A DNA stretch of 37,244 nt from Pseudomonadales bacterium. Lineage in GTDB: Bacteria; Pseudomonadota; Gammaproteobacteria; Pseudomonadales; Azotimanducaceae. Numbering within the stretch: the stretch's first letter is position 1; each line of letters opens with the position of its first letter. The position numbers were made by a program, and so were the translations under genes. Below, piece after piece: positions 16,220-23,886 of the stretch. Location of the stretch: assembly GCA_016779385.1 (NCBI GenBank), contig JADHNT010000014.1, positions 1-37,244 of the forward strand. The letters are read 5' to 3'. The notes beneath the pieces are model-generated. The model was not told the DNA's origin and ran no database searches. It was given only the letters and a program-made list of their open reading frames with translations.

Positions 16220-17473
16220 ATGGGGCATGGGGGCTGGACTCGGCTTGGGCCGGGCTTACTGTTTGCAGGCGCGGCCATCGGCACCTCCCACCTGGTGCAG
16301 GCCACTCGCGCAGGGGCGCTTTACGGGCTTGGCCTCCTCCTATTCATCCTCTTTGCGAATGCCCTGAAGTACCCAAGCTTTCGGGCCGGCCCGGCCTACG
16401 CCGCGGCCACTGGGCGCTCGCTCCTTACCGGTTATCGGAAGCAGGGGCCCTGGGCCCTTCCGCTCATTGTCCTCACGCAGTTCCCCGTGCAGGTCATCAT
16501 TCTGGCGGCCTCGGCGCTCACCTGCGCTGGGCTTCTGGGCGCCCTGGGCCTTAAAACGCCCTTCGCGCCCCCGGCCCTTGGCGCCATGCTGCTGGTGCTC
16601 GCCTGGCTTCTGGTGCGCGCCGGCGGCCTCCGAGGCCTCATTCAGCTGAGCCGGCTATTCGTGGCAACCCTGACGATCACCACGCTCCTGGCCACGGCCC
16701 TCGTGCTCCCCGACGTTTCCTGGACCGCCGAGGGCCTTGCCTTTCCGCCCCTCTCTACCGGTTTGCTGCTGTTTCTCGTGGCGCTATTAGGCCTCATGCC
16801 CTCGGCCCTGGATCTTTCCATCCTTCACTCCCTGTGGGCCATCGCGGACCGCCAGGCCTCCAACGAGGACTCCACCCCAAAAGATCGCATGGCCCAGGCC
16901 CTCGCCGACTTTAAGGTGGGCTACCTTGGCTCCGCCGTCCTTGCGGGGTGCTTCGTGATCATGGGCGCGGGGGTCATGCACAGCGAAGCCATCGCGCCCG
17001 AACCCTCCGCCGTGGGCTTCGCCGAGCAGGTGATTGGGCTCTACGCCGCTTCCCTCGGCGACGGCGCCGCAGCCCTGGTTGCGGTGGCGGCGCTCGGGGT
17101 GATGTTCACGACCTTACTCACCATCATCGACGGCTTTCCCCGGGTGCACAGCGCGGCGCTGATGCTGTTTCAGCGCGGAGAAGAAGGGCCCGGACCCGTG
17201 GCCACAGTGGGCGCGGTGCTCGTCGCCCTCGCCACAGGCCTCCTCCTCACCCTGCTCCAGCACTTTCTGACCTTCATCGATTTCATGACCACGGCCGCCT
17301 TCCTCGTGGGGCCGCTGATTGCCGTTTTGAACCATCGTGTGCTCAGCGCGGAGGAAATGCCCGCAGCCCTTCGACCGAGCGCCGCGCTCCGCGCCTGGAG
17401 CCTTGCCAACTGCCTGGCATTGACCGTTCTTGCTGGGCTTTACCTTCTGAATCGCCTAGGAGCGATGCCATGA
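16220..17473 (+). CDS. NRAMP-fold membrane transporter lacking the metal-binding motif, in the hpa operon
   Basis: The 417-residue protein has about ten to eleven hydrophobic helices and the NRAMP-family opening RLGPGLLFAGAAIGTSHLVQ followed by ATRAGALYGL. Classical NRAMP proteins bind Mn or Fe through Asp and Asn of a D-P-G-N motif in helix 1 and a Met in helix 6. Here helix 1 reads G-P-G-L (residues 10-13) and helix 6 reads L-M-P-S (192-195), so both helix-1 ligands are gone. Ordinary Mn/Fe transport is therefore unlikely. The stop overlaps the HpaH start by 4 bp (ATGA), so it is translated together with homoprotocatechuate genes and may carry an aromatic or dicarboxylic acid; this is inference. 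The ATG at 16220, with GGGGA just upstream, starts right before helix 1. A longer reading frame back to 16064 overlaps the divergent sulfatase and looks spurious. Confidence 0.82.
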   Translation: MGHGGWTRLGPGLLFAGAAIGTSHLVQATRAGALYGLGLLLFILFANALKYPSFRAGPAYAAATGRSLLTGYRKQGPWALPLIVLTQFPVQVIILAASALTCAGLLGALGLKTPFAPPALGAMLLVLAWLLVRAGGLRGLIQLSRLFVATLTITTLLATALVLPDVSWTAEGLAFPPLSTGLLLFLVALLGLMPSALDLSILHSLWAIADRQASNEDSTPKDRMAQALADFKVGYLGSAVLAGCFVIMGAGVMHSEAIAPEPSAVGFAEQVIGLYAASLGDGAAALVAVAALGVMFTTLLTIIDGFPRVHSAALMLFQRGEEGPGPVATVGAVLVALATGLLLTLLQHFLTFIDFMTTAAFLVGPLIAVLNHRVLSAEEMPAALRPSAALRAWSLANCLALTVLAGLYLLNRLGAMP

Positions 17474-18276
17474 TCCTCACCCCCGACGCCATAGGAAGCT
17501 GGGCACAAAAGCTCGACGAAGCGGAACAAGCTCGGCAAACCATTTCTCAGCTCTCCGCCAGCGCCGAGGGCCTAACGGTAGCCGACAGCTATGCGGTGCA
17601 GCGCGCCTGGGTGGACCGCAAGGTGGCCCGAGGCCGACGCGTTATTGGTCACAAAATTGGCCTTACCTCGCGGGCCATGCAGCTGGCTTCGGGCATTGAT
17701 GAACCCGATTTCGGTATCCTCCTCGACGACATGCTTTACTACGGCGGCGCCCGCCTCGCCGCCAACGCCTTCCTCACGCCGCGCCTCGAGGTGGAGCTGG
17801 CCTTCACCCTCAAGGCCCCGCTTCAGGGCCCCGGCGTCACGCTGTTTGACGTGCTCTCGGCCACGGCTTGGGTGGCGCCGGCCCTCGAACTCATCGATGC
17901 GCGCATCGAGCTTGCGGACCCGGAAAGCGGTCGCCGGCGCACGGTCATCGATACCATTGCGGACAACGCGGCGAACGCTGCGCTGATCGTCGGCGGCCAG
18001 GTGAGGGCGCCGGAGGCAATCGACCTGCCCCGGGTCGCCGCAACCCTTCATCGCAATGAGGTGGTTGAGGCCTCGGGGGTTGCCGCGGCAGTGCTAGGCC
18101 ATCCCGCCTTGGGCATTGTCTGGTTGGCCAATCGCTTAGCGGAACACGGCGAGGGCTTGGCCGCGGGAGAAATCGTGCTCTGCGGTTCCTTCACCGCCCC
18201 CGTAGCCGCGCGCCCCGGGGATAGCTTCTTCGCAGACTACGGCGAACTCGGCACCATCGCCGTCCACTTCAGCTAG
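17470..18276 (+). CDS. hpaH: 2-oxo-hept-4-ene-1,7-dioate hydratase
   Basis: HpaH hydrates 2-oxohept-4-enedioate to 4-hydroxy-2-oxoheptanedioate in the lower homoprotocatechuate meta-cleavage pathway. The 268-residue product has the 2-keto-4-pentenoate hydratase family pattern: [20 protein letters not shown], then [50 protein letters not shown] and [16 protein letters not shown]. The length matches Escherichia coli HpaH. The ATG at 17470 overlaps the transporter stop by 4 bp; longer in-frame readings begin inside the transporter gene. HpaI follows after 11 bp. MhpD/TodG-type hydratases for other meta-cleavage pathways are close relatives, but the neighbouring HpaI, HpaD and HpaE point to HpaH. 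Confidence 0.92.
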   Translation: MILTPDAIGSWAQKLDEAEQARQTISQLSASAEGLTVADSYAVQRAWVDRKVARGRRVIGHKIGLTSRAMQLASGIDEPDFGILLDDMLYYGGARLAANAFLTPRLEVELAFTLKAPLQGPGVTLFDVLSATAWVAPALELIDARIELADPESGRRRTVIDTIADNAANAALIVGGQVRAPEAIDLPRVAATLHRNEVVEASGVAAAVLGHPALGIVWLANRLAEHGEGLAAGEIVLCGSFTAPVAARPGDSFFADYGELGTIAVHFS

Positions 18277-18287
18277 GAGCCCGGCCC

Positions 18288-19052
18288 ATGAGCGCTTTCC
18301 AAGAACGCCTCGCCGCCGGGGAAGGCATGGTGGGCCTTTGGCTGGCCCTCGCCGACCCCTTCGGGGCCGAGATTGTCGCGAGCGCAGGCTATGACTGGCT
18401 GCTGATTGACGCGGAACACGGCCCGAACGATCTGCGTTCCGTGCTAAACCAGCTCCAGGCCCTCGCGGCTTACGACAGCCAGCCCTTTGTGCGCCTTCCC
18501 CACGGGGATGCGGCACTCATCAAGCGCTACCTGGACATTGGCGCAGACCACCTCTTGATTCCCATGGTCGACTCCCGGGCACAGGCCGAGGCCCTGGTGG
18601 CGGCCACGCGCTATCCTCCAGACGGTATCCGCGGCGTCGGCGCAGGCCTCGCCCGAGCCTCGCGCTGGGGTGCCGATCGCGAGTATCTAGCCAAAGCCAA
18701 TGGGCGCGTGCAGCTGTGGATCCAGATCGAATCCGTGCAGGCCCTGGATGCCTTCGACGCCATCGCCCAAACCCCAGGCCTCGCGGGGGTGTTTTTCGGC
18801 CCCGCGGATATCACCGCCTCCCTGGGGCGACTGGGTGCGGCGGATGATCCGGAAATGGAACAGCGGGTGCTGGACGCCATCGGCAAGGCCCAGGCCCTGG
18901 GGGTGCCTTCGGGGCTCATGACGGGAAGCGAGCGCTTTCTGGGGGAGGCGCGGAAGGCCGGGGCAACGCTTCTGGGCGTGGGCGCCGACACCGCCTTACT
19001 GGCGGCAACCCTGCGCCGCCATGCGAAAGCCCTCAAGGGCACGCTGAAGTAG
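18288..19052 (+). CDS. hpaI: 4-hydroxy-2-oxoheptanedioate aldolase
   Basis: HpaI is a class II, divalent-metal aldolase that splits 4-hydroxy-2-oxoheptanedioate into pyruvate and succinate semialdehyde, ending the pathway. The 254-residue product has the HpcH/HpaI family marks: VGLWLALADPFGAEIVASAGYD begins the barrel, and the general base lies in DAEHGPND. The GADHLLIPMVDS and GIRGVGAGLARASRWG segments and the metal-binding Glu in IQIES follow. Pro/Ala-rich FFGPADITASLG is also typical. The ATG at 18288 lies 11 bp after hpaH. The gene is convergent with the ketopantoate-reductase-like gene, only 7 bp apart, with no strong terminator. Confidence 0.93.
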   Translation: MSAFQERLAAGEGMVGLWLALADPFGAEIVASAGYDWLLIDAEHGPNDLRSVLNQLQALAAYDSQPFVRLPHGDAALIKRYLDIGADHLLIPMVDSRAQAEALVAATRYPPDGIRGVGAGLARASRWGADREYLAKANGRVQLWIQIESVQALDAFDAIAQTPGLAGVFFGPADITASLGRLGAADDPEMEQRVLDAIGKAQALGVPSGLMTGSERFLGEARKAGATLLGVGADTALLAATLRRHAKALKGTLK

Positions 19053-19059
19053 CGGGCTC

Positions 19060-20037
19060 CTAAAAGCCCCGGCCTTTCTCAAAGACCCGCATCGTTCCCG
19101 CCAGCGCGTCCATCCTGGGCACGGCAAGGCCCAGCTGCTTGGCGAGGGCCTGGGGCGTCCACAGAAGGGCTTCGAGCTCCAGGGGGCGCCCTGCCTCCGC
19201 ATCCTGCAGCATGGAGGTTTTTAAGGCGCCAAGGGCCAAGGTGACGTCGTGGCGATCCTCCGGACTGTCCTCGATGGGACAGCCTAGAGCCCGCCCCAGC
19301 TCAGCGGCTTCATCCATGATAGCGGAGGCATAGGCCCGAAGATCGGGATCAGACAGCAGCACGTCGCAGGTCACTCCGGTCAGCGCCGACAGGGGATTCA
19401 TGGTCATGTTTCCCCACAGCTTGTACCAAACTTCCTGGCGGAGGTTGGCCACGCTTTGCGGTCCCACCTTGAAGCCCGCCGCCTCAAACACTTCAATCAC
19501 CGGAGCCAAGCGGGGCACTCCGGCGTCCACCACGGGACCTAGGAGAAGCCCGTTCCCCATCACATGGACCCCATGCCCCGGGGCGGCCAGGGTAGCCGAG
19601 GCATGGACCACGGAACCGAGCACCTGGTCGAGGGGCCACGCCCGTTCGCAGACCGCGCTGGGATCAACCCCCGGTATGGTGGCTCCCCGGAGCGGCACCG
19701 GCGCTTCCGCCAGGAACCACCAGGGCACCCCGTTACACAGGGGCAGGATGGTCGTCGCTCGGCTAATGGCCGGCGCGAGCTGCGCCGCCAGGGCCGGCAA
19801 GGCCTGGCTTTTCGGCGTCAGCAGCAAAAGATCGACCGGGCCCAGGGCCTCCGGATCGTCCGTAGCAAAGACCCGAGTGGCGCTTTCCTGACCCTCAAAG
19901 GTCAGACGCAGCCCCTCCAGTTGAAGCGCCTCCAGGGTTGCCCCCCGAGCAAAGCATCGGACCTCATGGCCGGCAGCGAGTAAACGCCCTGCTAGCCACA
20001 GACCAATCGCCCCAAGCCCCGCCACCGCAATCTTCAT
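19060..20037 (-). CDS. Ketopantoate reductase-like (ApbA/PanE family) NADPH oxidoreductase
   Basis: The 325-residue protein has an N-terminal NADP-binding Rossmann motif (KIAVAGLGAIGLWLAGRL) and the C-terminal helical domain of 2-dehydropantoate 2-reductases. The catalytic Lys/Asn stretch is at VWYKLWGNMTMNPLSALTG. PanE makes pantoate for coenzyme A, but this copy is the last gene of an aromatic-degradation unit and overlaps the FAH gene by 4 bp (ATGA). It may instead reduce a 2-oxo acid of the pathway, or the linkage may be incidental. I start at the ATG at 20037; a longer in-frame reading would run far into the upstream gene. The insertion PWWFLAEAPVPLRGATIPGV after NGVP is a little longer than in biosynthetic PanE. 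The pathway role is unproved. Confidence 0.82.
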   Translation of the reverse strand: MKIAVAGLGAIGLWLAGRLLAAGHEVRCFARGATLEALQLEGLRLTFEGQESATRVFATDDPEALGPVDLLLLTPKSQALPALAAQLAPAISRATTILPLCNGVPWWFLAEAPVPLRGATIPGVDPSAVCERAWPLDQVLGSVVHASATLAAPGHGVHVMGNGLLLGPVVDAGVPRLAPVIEVFEAAGFKVGPQSVANLRQEVWYKLWGNMTMNPLSALTGVTCDVLLSDPDLRAYASAIMDEAAELGRALGCPIEDSPEDRHDVTLALGALKTSMLQDAEAGRPLELEALLWTPQALAKQLGLAVPRMDALAGTMRVFEKGRGF

Positions 20038-20948
20038 GCCTGCCCCCCTTGAGAGCGGCGCTTTGCCCGCGCCCGCTGGAGCGCCTCGCGAAGGGCCTCG
20101 GGCACGCGGGCATCGTTGCCCAGGGCCACGCGCCGCGCCTCCTCCGAATCCTGCGCCGCATGGCCCGCCTCGGCTCGAGGCGCCGGTCGTGCCGTCACTG
20201 TCACGGTCAGGGTCCCCAGCTGGGAAATGCTCAAGCTGATCTCGTCGCCGGGGGCCACGGAACGGGAATGGCAGGGCGTCCCGGTTAGCACAAGATCCCC
20301 AGGCATGAGGGTGATGTGCCGCGCCAGATCGGCAATAAGGTATTCGGGACCCCAAATCAGCTCTTCCCCAATCTGCGCATCCTGCACGCATTCGCCATTC
20401 ACGAAGGTTTGAAGCCGAGAGTCCCTGGGATCGACGCCGGTAACGAGCCCCGGGCCCACGGGACAAAAGCCGTCCATGCCCTTCACCCGCAGCATGGAGC
20501 CCGAATCCGTGTCGCGAAAATCGTGAAGCCCCAAATCAAGCACGGGGGTAAAGCCCGCGATGCACGACCAGGCTTCCTCCGGCGTCACATCTCGGGTGGG
20601 GCGCCCAATGACCGCGGCAAATTCCCCTTCGTAGTTCAGGTACTGGCACCCCTCGGGGCGCTCAACCGCGGCGCCATGGGCGGCCAGCGCCGTCACCGGC
20701 TTCATGAAATAGGTAGGGTGAGCCGTGGGTTGGGGCACGCCCCGGGACTCAAAGCCCCGGGAGCGATAGGTCAGATGGGGACAGAAGATACTCTGCGGGG
20801 TACAGGGCGGCAGCGGGGGCAAGGCATCAAGAGCTATGACGGGTCCACCCTCAAGGCGAAGTCGGTCGCCCTCCACCTCGCCCCACCGGGGAACTCCATT
20901 ATGGAGTACGCGCCGCCGCTCCCGGCGCGGTCCCGTGAGAACGCTCAT
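20034..20948 (-). CDS. hpaG: Fumarylacetoacetate hydrolase-family enzyme, HpaG-like decarboxylase/isomerase
   Basis: The FAH fold is seen in YEGEFAAVIGRPTRDV (metal-binding acids), the ALDLGLHDFRD-like stretch, KGMDGFCPVGPGLV and PGDLVLTGTPCHS. In this context it should act as HpaG, which decarboxylates 5-oxopent-3-ene-1,2,5-tricarboxylate to 2-oxohept-4-enedioate. It has only one FAH domain, whereas E. coli HpaG is a two-domain fusion of isomerase and decarboxylase halves. After the fold ends near residue 253 there is a roughly 50-residue basic, Ala/Arg-rich helical tail to residue 304, which I do not recognise. The ATG at 20948 overlaps the HpaD stop by 4 bp, and its own stop overlaps the next gene by 4 bp. 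The family is certain; the exact step is inferred from neighbours. Confidence 0.85.
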   Translation of the reverse strand: MSVLTGPRRERRRVLHNGVPRWGEVEGDRLRLEGGPVIALDALPPLPPCTPQSIFCPHLTYRSRGFESRGVPQPTAHPTYFMKPVTALAAHGAAVERPEGCQYLNYEGEFAAVIGRPTRDVTPEEAWSCIAGFTPVLDLGLHDFRDTDSGSMLRVKGMDGFCPVGPGLVTGVDPRDSRLQTFVNGECVQDAQIGEELIWGPEYLIADLARHITLMPGDLVLTGTPCHSRSVAPGDEISLSISQLGTLTVTVTARPAPRAEAGHAAQDSEEARRVALGNDARVPEALREALQRARAKRRSQGGQA

Positions 20949-21829
20949 GCTTCCCCCTCAAACCAAATATGGATGTTCCCCGTGCCCCGAGCGTTCTCGT
21001 ACTCCGAGAGGCACTCCCCCCGCGCGGTACAAGCCGCACCGCCCAACGCCCCCACCATTTGTAGATAGTGGGCCCCGAGGGCTTCCCAGGGCAGGCGGCG
21101 AAAATCCTCGGCGAAGTCCCGCAGCAAATCTCCGTGACGCCCCGCCGAGAGCAGGGCAATAGCCTCCTGATCCCGAGCCCGGTGATGCTCTGAAGACACG
21201 TTGTCCGGGTGGTAGATCCGCGGGTGCACCTGCTGCCAATCAATGGGTACAAACTTATGGCTGAGGGCCCCGGAGGCAAGGATTACCACTCGTTTCCCGG
21301 ACCGGCGAATGGCCTCTCCGAGCACGGCCCCCATGGCCACGAAGTGTTCGTTCTGCGCATTCTGGCAGCAGCTCATGGTCAACACCTTCTCGCCCTTGCC
21401 GAGCGCATTCACCAAGTTCACGGTGCCGTAGTGTCGCGGCAGGGCCGGATGGTCAGCGCAGCGCGCCATGATGCCCCGCTCCTTGGCGACGGCTTCACAG
21501 AGGCGCGCCAGGGCCGGATCGCCGTCATAGGCATAGGGACGATCGGCCAGGTACCAGGGCATCTCGTCGGAGACATAGCTGCCCTCGTAGCGCGCTCCCG
21601 CATCGATCAGGTGATAACCCGTGGTAAACCAGTGCGTATCGATGATCACGAGCGTATCCGCGGCCACCCGATCGAGATGGTGTCGCAGCCGCGTGTAACC
21701 TGCGATCAAATCCGAATCCCGCCCGTCCCCCGCCTTCAGACGGAAGTCTTCCTCCTGGGCCAAACCCGGATGATGCGAGACCAGGGCCGCGCCAACGATT
21801 TGCCCGGGGGTCGAGGACACCTCAGTCAT
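20945..21829 (-). CDS. hpaD: 3,4-dihydroxyphenylacetate 2,3-dioxygenase (class III extradiol, LigB type)
   Basis: HpaD opens the ring of homoprotocatechuate next to the hydroxyls, using Fe(II) and O2, to give 5-carboxymethyl-2-hydroxymuconate semialdehyde. The 294-residue product has class III extradiol features: VSHHPGLAQEED near residues 18-29, VIIDTHWFTTGYHLI, ASGALSHKFVP with the acid-base His, and a late Glu region SEYENARGTGN. Similarity and length suit the HpaD branch rather than LigAB or the gallate dioxygenases. The ATG at 21829 is 12 bp after hpaE, and the 3' end overlaps the FAH gene by 4 bp. The hydroxylase that makes its substrate (HpaBC) is not in this window. Confidence 0.9.
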   Translation of the reverse strand: MTEVSSTPGQIVGAALVSHHPGLAQEEDFRLKAGDGRDSDLIAGYTRLRHHLDRVAADTLVIIDTHWFTTGYHLIDAGARYEGSYVSDEMPWYLADRPYAYDGDPALARLCEAVAKERGIMARCADHPALPRHYGTVNLVNALGKGEKVLTMSCCQNAQNEHFVAMGAVLGEAIRRSGKRVVILASGALSHKFVPIDWQQVHPRIYHPDNVSSEHHRARDQEAIALLSAGRHGDLLRDFAEDFRRLPWEALGAHYLQMVGALGGAACTARGECLSEYENARGTGNIHIWFEGEA

Positions 21830-21841
21830 CAGCCGATCTCC

Positions 21842-23299
21842 TTAGCGGTGGGCGAAGCTGGGTTCGAAGGGGGCTTTGGGCACGATGATGTCCTTCACGT
21901 CGGAGAAGAACTCAAAACTCCAGTCACCCCCTTCCCGGCCTACCCCAGACTGGCGGCAACCCCCGAAGGGGGCGTCCAGATCGCGGATCCCAAAGGAGTT
22001 GACCCAGATAAAGCCCGTGCGAACACGCTCAGAGACGCGCACCGCATCGGCCTCGGGACCGAAGCACACGCCCCCCAAGCCGTAAACCGTATCGTTTGCC
22101 AGGGCGATGGCCTCCGCCTCATCGGCGAAGGGCTGGGCCACCAGCACGGGGCCGAACACCTCTTCCTGCACGATGGGATCGGAGGCGGGGAGCTCCGTCA
22201 GCAGGGTGGGCTCGAAATACAGCGCCCCCACGCTCGAGGGCGCGCCCCCCCAGCGAACCTCAGCGCCCCGCTCCACTGCCCCATCCACATAGGCCTTCAC
22301 CCGGGCAGCCTGGCGCGGATGAATCAGGGGCCCCACCTCCGTAGCTGCATCCCGCGGGTCCCCCACGGTCAGTCGCGCGACGTAGTGACCCATGCGTTCG
22401 AGGAACGCCTCGAAAATCCCTTCGTGAATGAGCAAGCGCGTCCCCGCCAGGCAAACCTGCGTCGCATTGCGATACATCAGGGCACCGGTGCGCGCCGCCA
22501 GATCGATATCGGCGCCCGGGAGCACGATAAAGGGCGATTTCCCTCCGAGCTCTAAGCTACAGGGCACGAGCCGCCCCATGGCGGTAGCGCCGATGGCCCG
22601 CCCCGTGGCGGTGGAACCGGTGAAGGAAATGCGGGCGAGCTCGGGTCGATCGATAAGGGCTGCGCCGGTCCCGGCCCCAGTGCCCTGCAGAAGATTCAGT
22701 ACCCCTGGGGGGAGCCCCGCAGCCTCCGCGGCCTGGGCCACCAGCGCGCTGGAAAAGGGCGCCCACTCCGGCGCCTTGAGAATACAGGTATTCCCCGCTG
22801 CCAGCGCCGGCCCAAGCTTCCAGGTGCTTAGCATGAGTGGGGAATTCCAGGGGGTGATGATGGCGCAGACCCCCGCAGGATCGTGGCGCACGAGATGGCG
22901 CGCCTGTGCCGTTTCCAGCACCCGATCCTGGAGCGTTAGGGCTGCCTCGGCGAAGTGGCGAATATTCAGCTGCGCCCGGGGCACAATGCCGTGGCGCATG
23001 CGCGATTCGAGAATGCCCGCATCAAGGGCTTCGACGGTGGCAAAAGCATCGGCACGGGCCCCAATTTCCTCGGCGAAGCGAAGGAGGTAGGGCAAACGCC
23101 CCTCCGCCCCGAGCGCCGCCCAAGCGGGAAAGGCCGCCGCGGCTCCCTGCGCCGCAGCACCGACTTCCTCCTCCGTGGCTTCAGCGATACGCCCTAGCAA
23201 TGCTTCGTCGATCGGCGAAAACACTTCCACCCCCGGTCGTCCGGGCACCCAGGCGTTGTTGATATGGTGCCCCGATCTAACCCCCCATTCCTCGAACAT
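21842..23299 (-). CDS. hpaE: 5-carboxymethyl-2-hydroxymuconate semialdehyde dehydrogenase
   Basis: HpaE oxidises the ring-fission aldehyde to 5-carboxymethyl-2-hydroxymuconate with NAD+. The 485-residue aldehyde dehydrogenase shows the oxyanion Asn152 in TPWNSPLM, NAD-binding FTGST at 227-231, Glu250 in SLELGGKSP and catalytic Cys283 in NATQVCLAGTR. Near the end it has the FGGCRQSGVGREGG loop. The length is normal. It is the first gene of the minus-strand hpa unit, so the promoter should lie in 23300-23626, where a 16-bp palindrome sits about 105 bp before the ATG. Succinate-semialdehyde or betaine-aldehyde dehydrogenases look similar, but the adjacency to hpaD decides the name. Confidence 0.9.
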   Translation of the reverse strand: MFEEWGVRSGHHINNAWVPGRPGVEVFSPIDEALLGRIAEATEEEVGAAAQGAAAAFPAWAALGAEGRLPYLLRFAEEIGARADAFATVEALDAGILESRMRHGIVPRAQLNIRHFAEAALTLQDRVLETAQARHLVRHDPAGVCAIITPWNSPLMLSTWKLGPALAAGNTCILKAPEWAPFSSALVAQAAEAAGLPPGVLNLLQGTGAGTGAALIDRPELARISFTGSTATGRAIGATAMGRLVPCSLELGGKSPFIVLPGADIDLAARTGALMYRNATQVCLAGTRLLIHEGIFEAFLERMGHYVARLTVGDPRDAATEVGPLIHPRQAARVKAYVDGAVERGAEVRWGGAPSSVGALYFEPTLLTELPASDPIVQEEVFGPVLVAQPFADEAEAIALANDTVYGLGGVCFGPEADAVRVSERVRTGFIWVNSFGIRDLDAPFGGCRQSGVGREGGDWSFEFFSDVKDIIVPKAPFEPSFAHR

Positions 23300-23626
23300 C
23301 GCTCAATCTCTGTAGACTTTAGCTACGACCCAATTTACAACGAATCGCTCCAAGTGGTCGAAGCGAATGAAACCCCCGACCCATCAGCATTCCGGGTGCT
23401 CCGCGACGCCACGGCGTCGGACCTCGAAGCCGACAAGGACCCCTCTTTCTCTGGACCCTCTCCTCGGAGGGCTCTCCGTCGGTAACGTGATCGCCGAGGT
23501 AGAAGAAACGCCGATCATGGCTGCCGCTCGAGCCAACGGCTTTGGTACCGCTGACGGTGACGCCATGGTGCAGGCGGCGCCCGACGTCATGACCCATTTT
23601 TTGGCCGGGCCGTGGCGTTTGGAGAA
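23300..23626. other. Gene-free stretch between hpaE and tRNA-Ile
   Basis: This 327-bp stretch has no convincing gene. The short open frames in it (up to about 90 codons) have no recognisable motif, run into hpaE or the tRNA, or are their reverse frames. It should contain the promoter of the hpaE-hpaD-FAH-reductase unit and the 3' flank of the tRNA. The only structured element I see is the palindrome at 23404-23419. Confidence 0.6.
23404..23419. promoter_or_regulatory. 16-bp inverted repeat upstream of hpaE (candidate operator)
   Basis: CGACGCC-AC-GGCGTCG is a perfect 7-bp inverted repeat with a 2-bp spacer, about 105 bp before the hpaE start. It could bind a dimeric regulator of the aromatic pathway, but no regulator gene lies next to it, and GC-rich palindromes of this size arise by chance. 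Confidence 0.3.
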
Positions 23627-23703
<77 letters not shown>

Positions 23704-23786
23704 GGGACTCCGGAGTATAACGCCCCGGGGCGAGGGCGCCATGATCCCCGTTCTCCAGAGCCCTTCGCGATCGCGGGGAATAGGAA

Positions 23787-23816
23787 TTGACAGCGCTGTC
23801 ATTTGGGCGCTCAATA
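23787..23816 (+). promoter_or_regulatory. Promoter with overlapping LacI-type operator before the GH30/Entner-Doudoroff operon
   Basis: TTGACA at 23787-23792 is a consensus -35. CTCAAT at 23810-23815, 17 bp later, is a weak -10. The perfect 14-bp palindrome TGACAGCGCTGTCA (23788-23801) overlaps the -35 and has the central CG step usual for LacI-family operators. Binding there would block RNA polymerase. The likely binder is the LacI-family protein encoded at the end of the same gene run (32730-33791). About 70 bp of leader separates the element from the GH30 ATG. Confidence 0.7.
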
Positions 23817-23886
23817 GCCCTCCGAGTGCTTCAAAGATCCGCCCCCAGTTGCTGGCGGCGAGGCACGGAATCTTCAGGAGGCCACC

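Noticed and set aside
19053-19075. Small GGGCT/AGCCC hairpin between hpaI and the reductase gene as a terminator
   Set aside because: The stem is only 5 bp, the T-run is broken, and it lies partly inside the reductase coding region.
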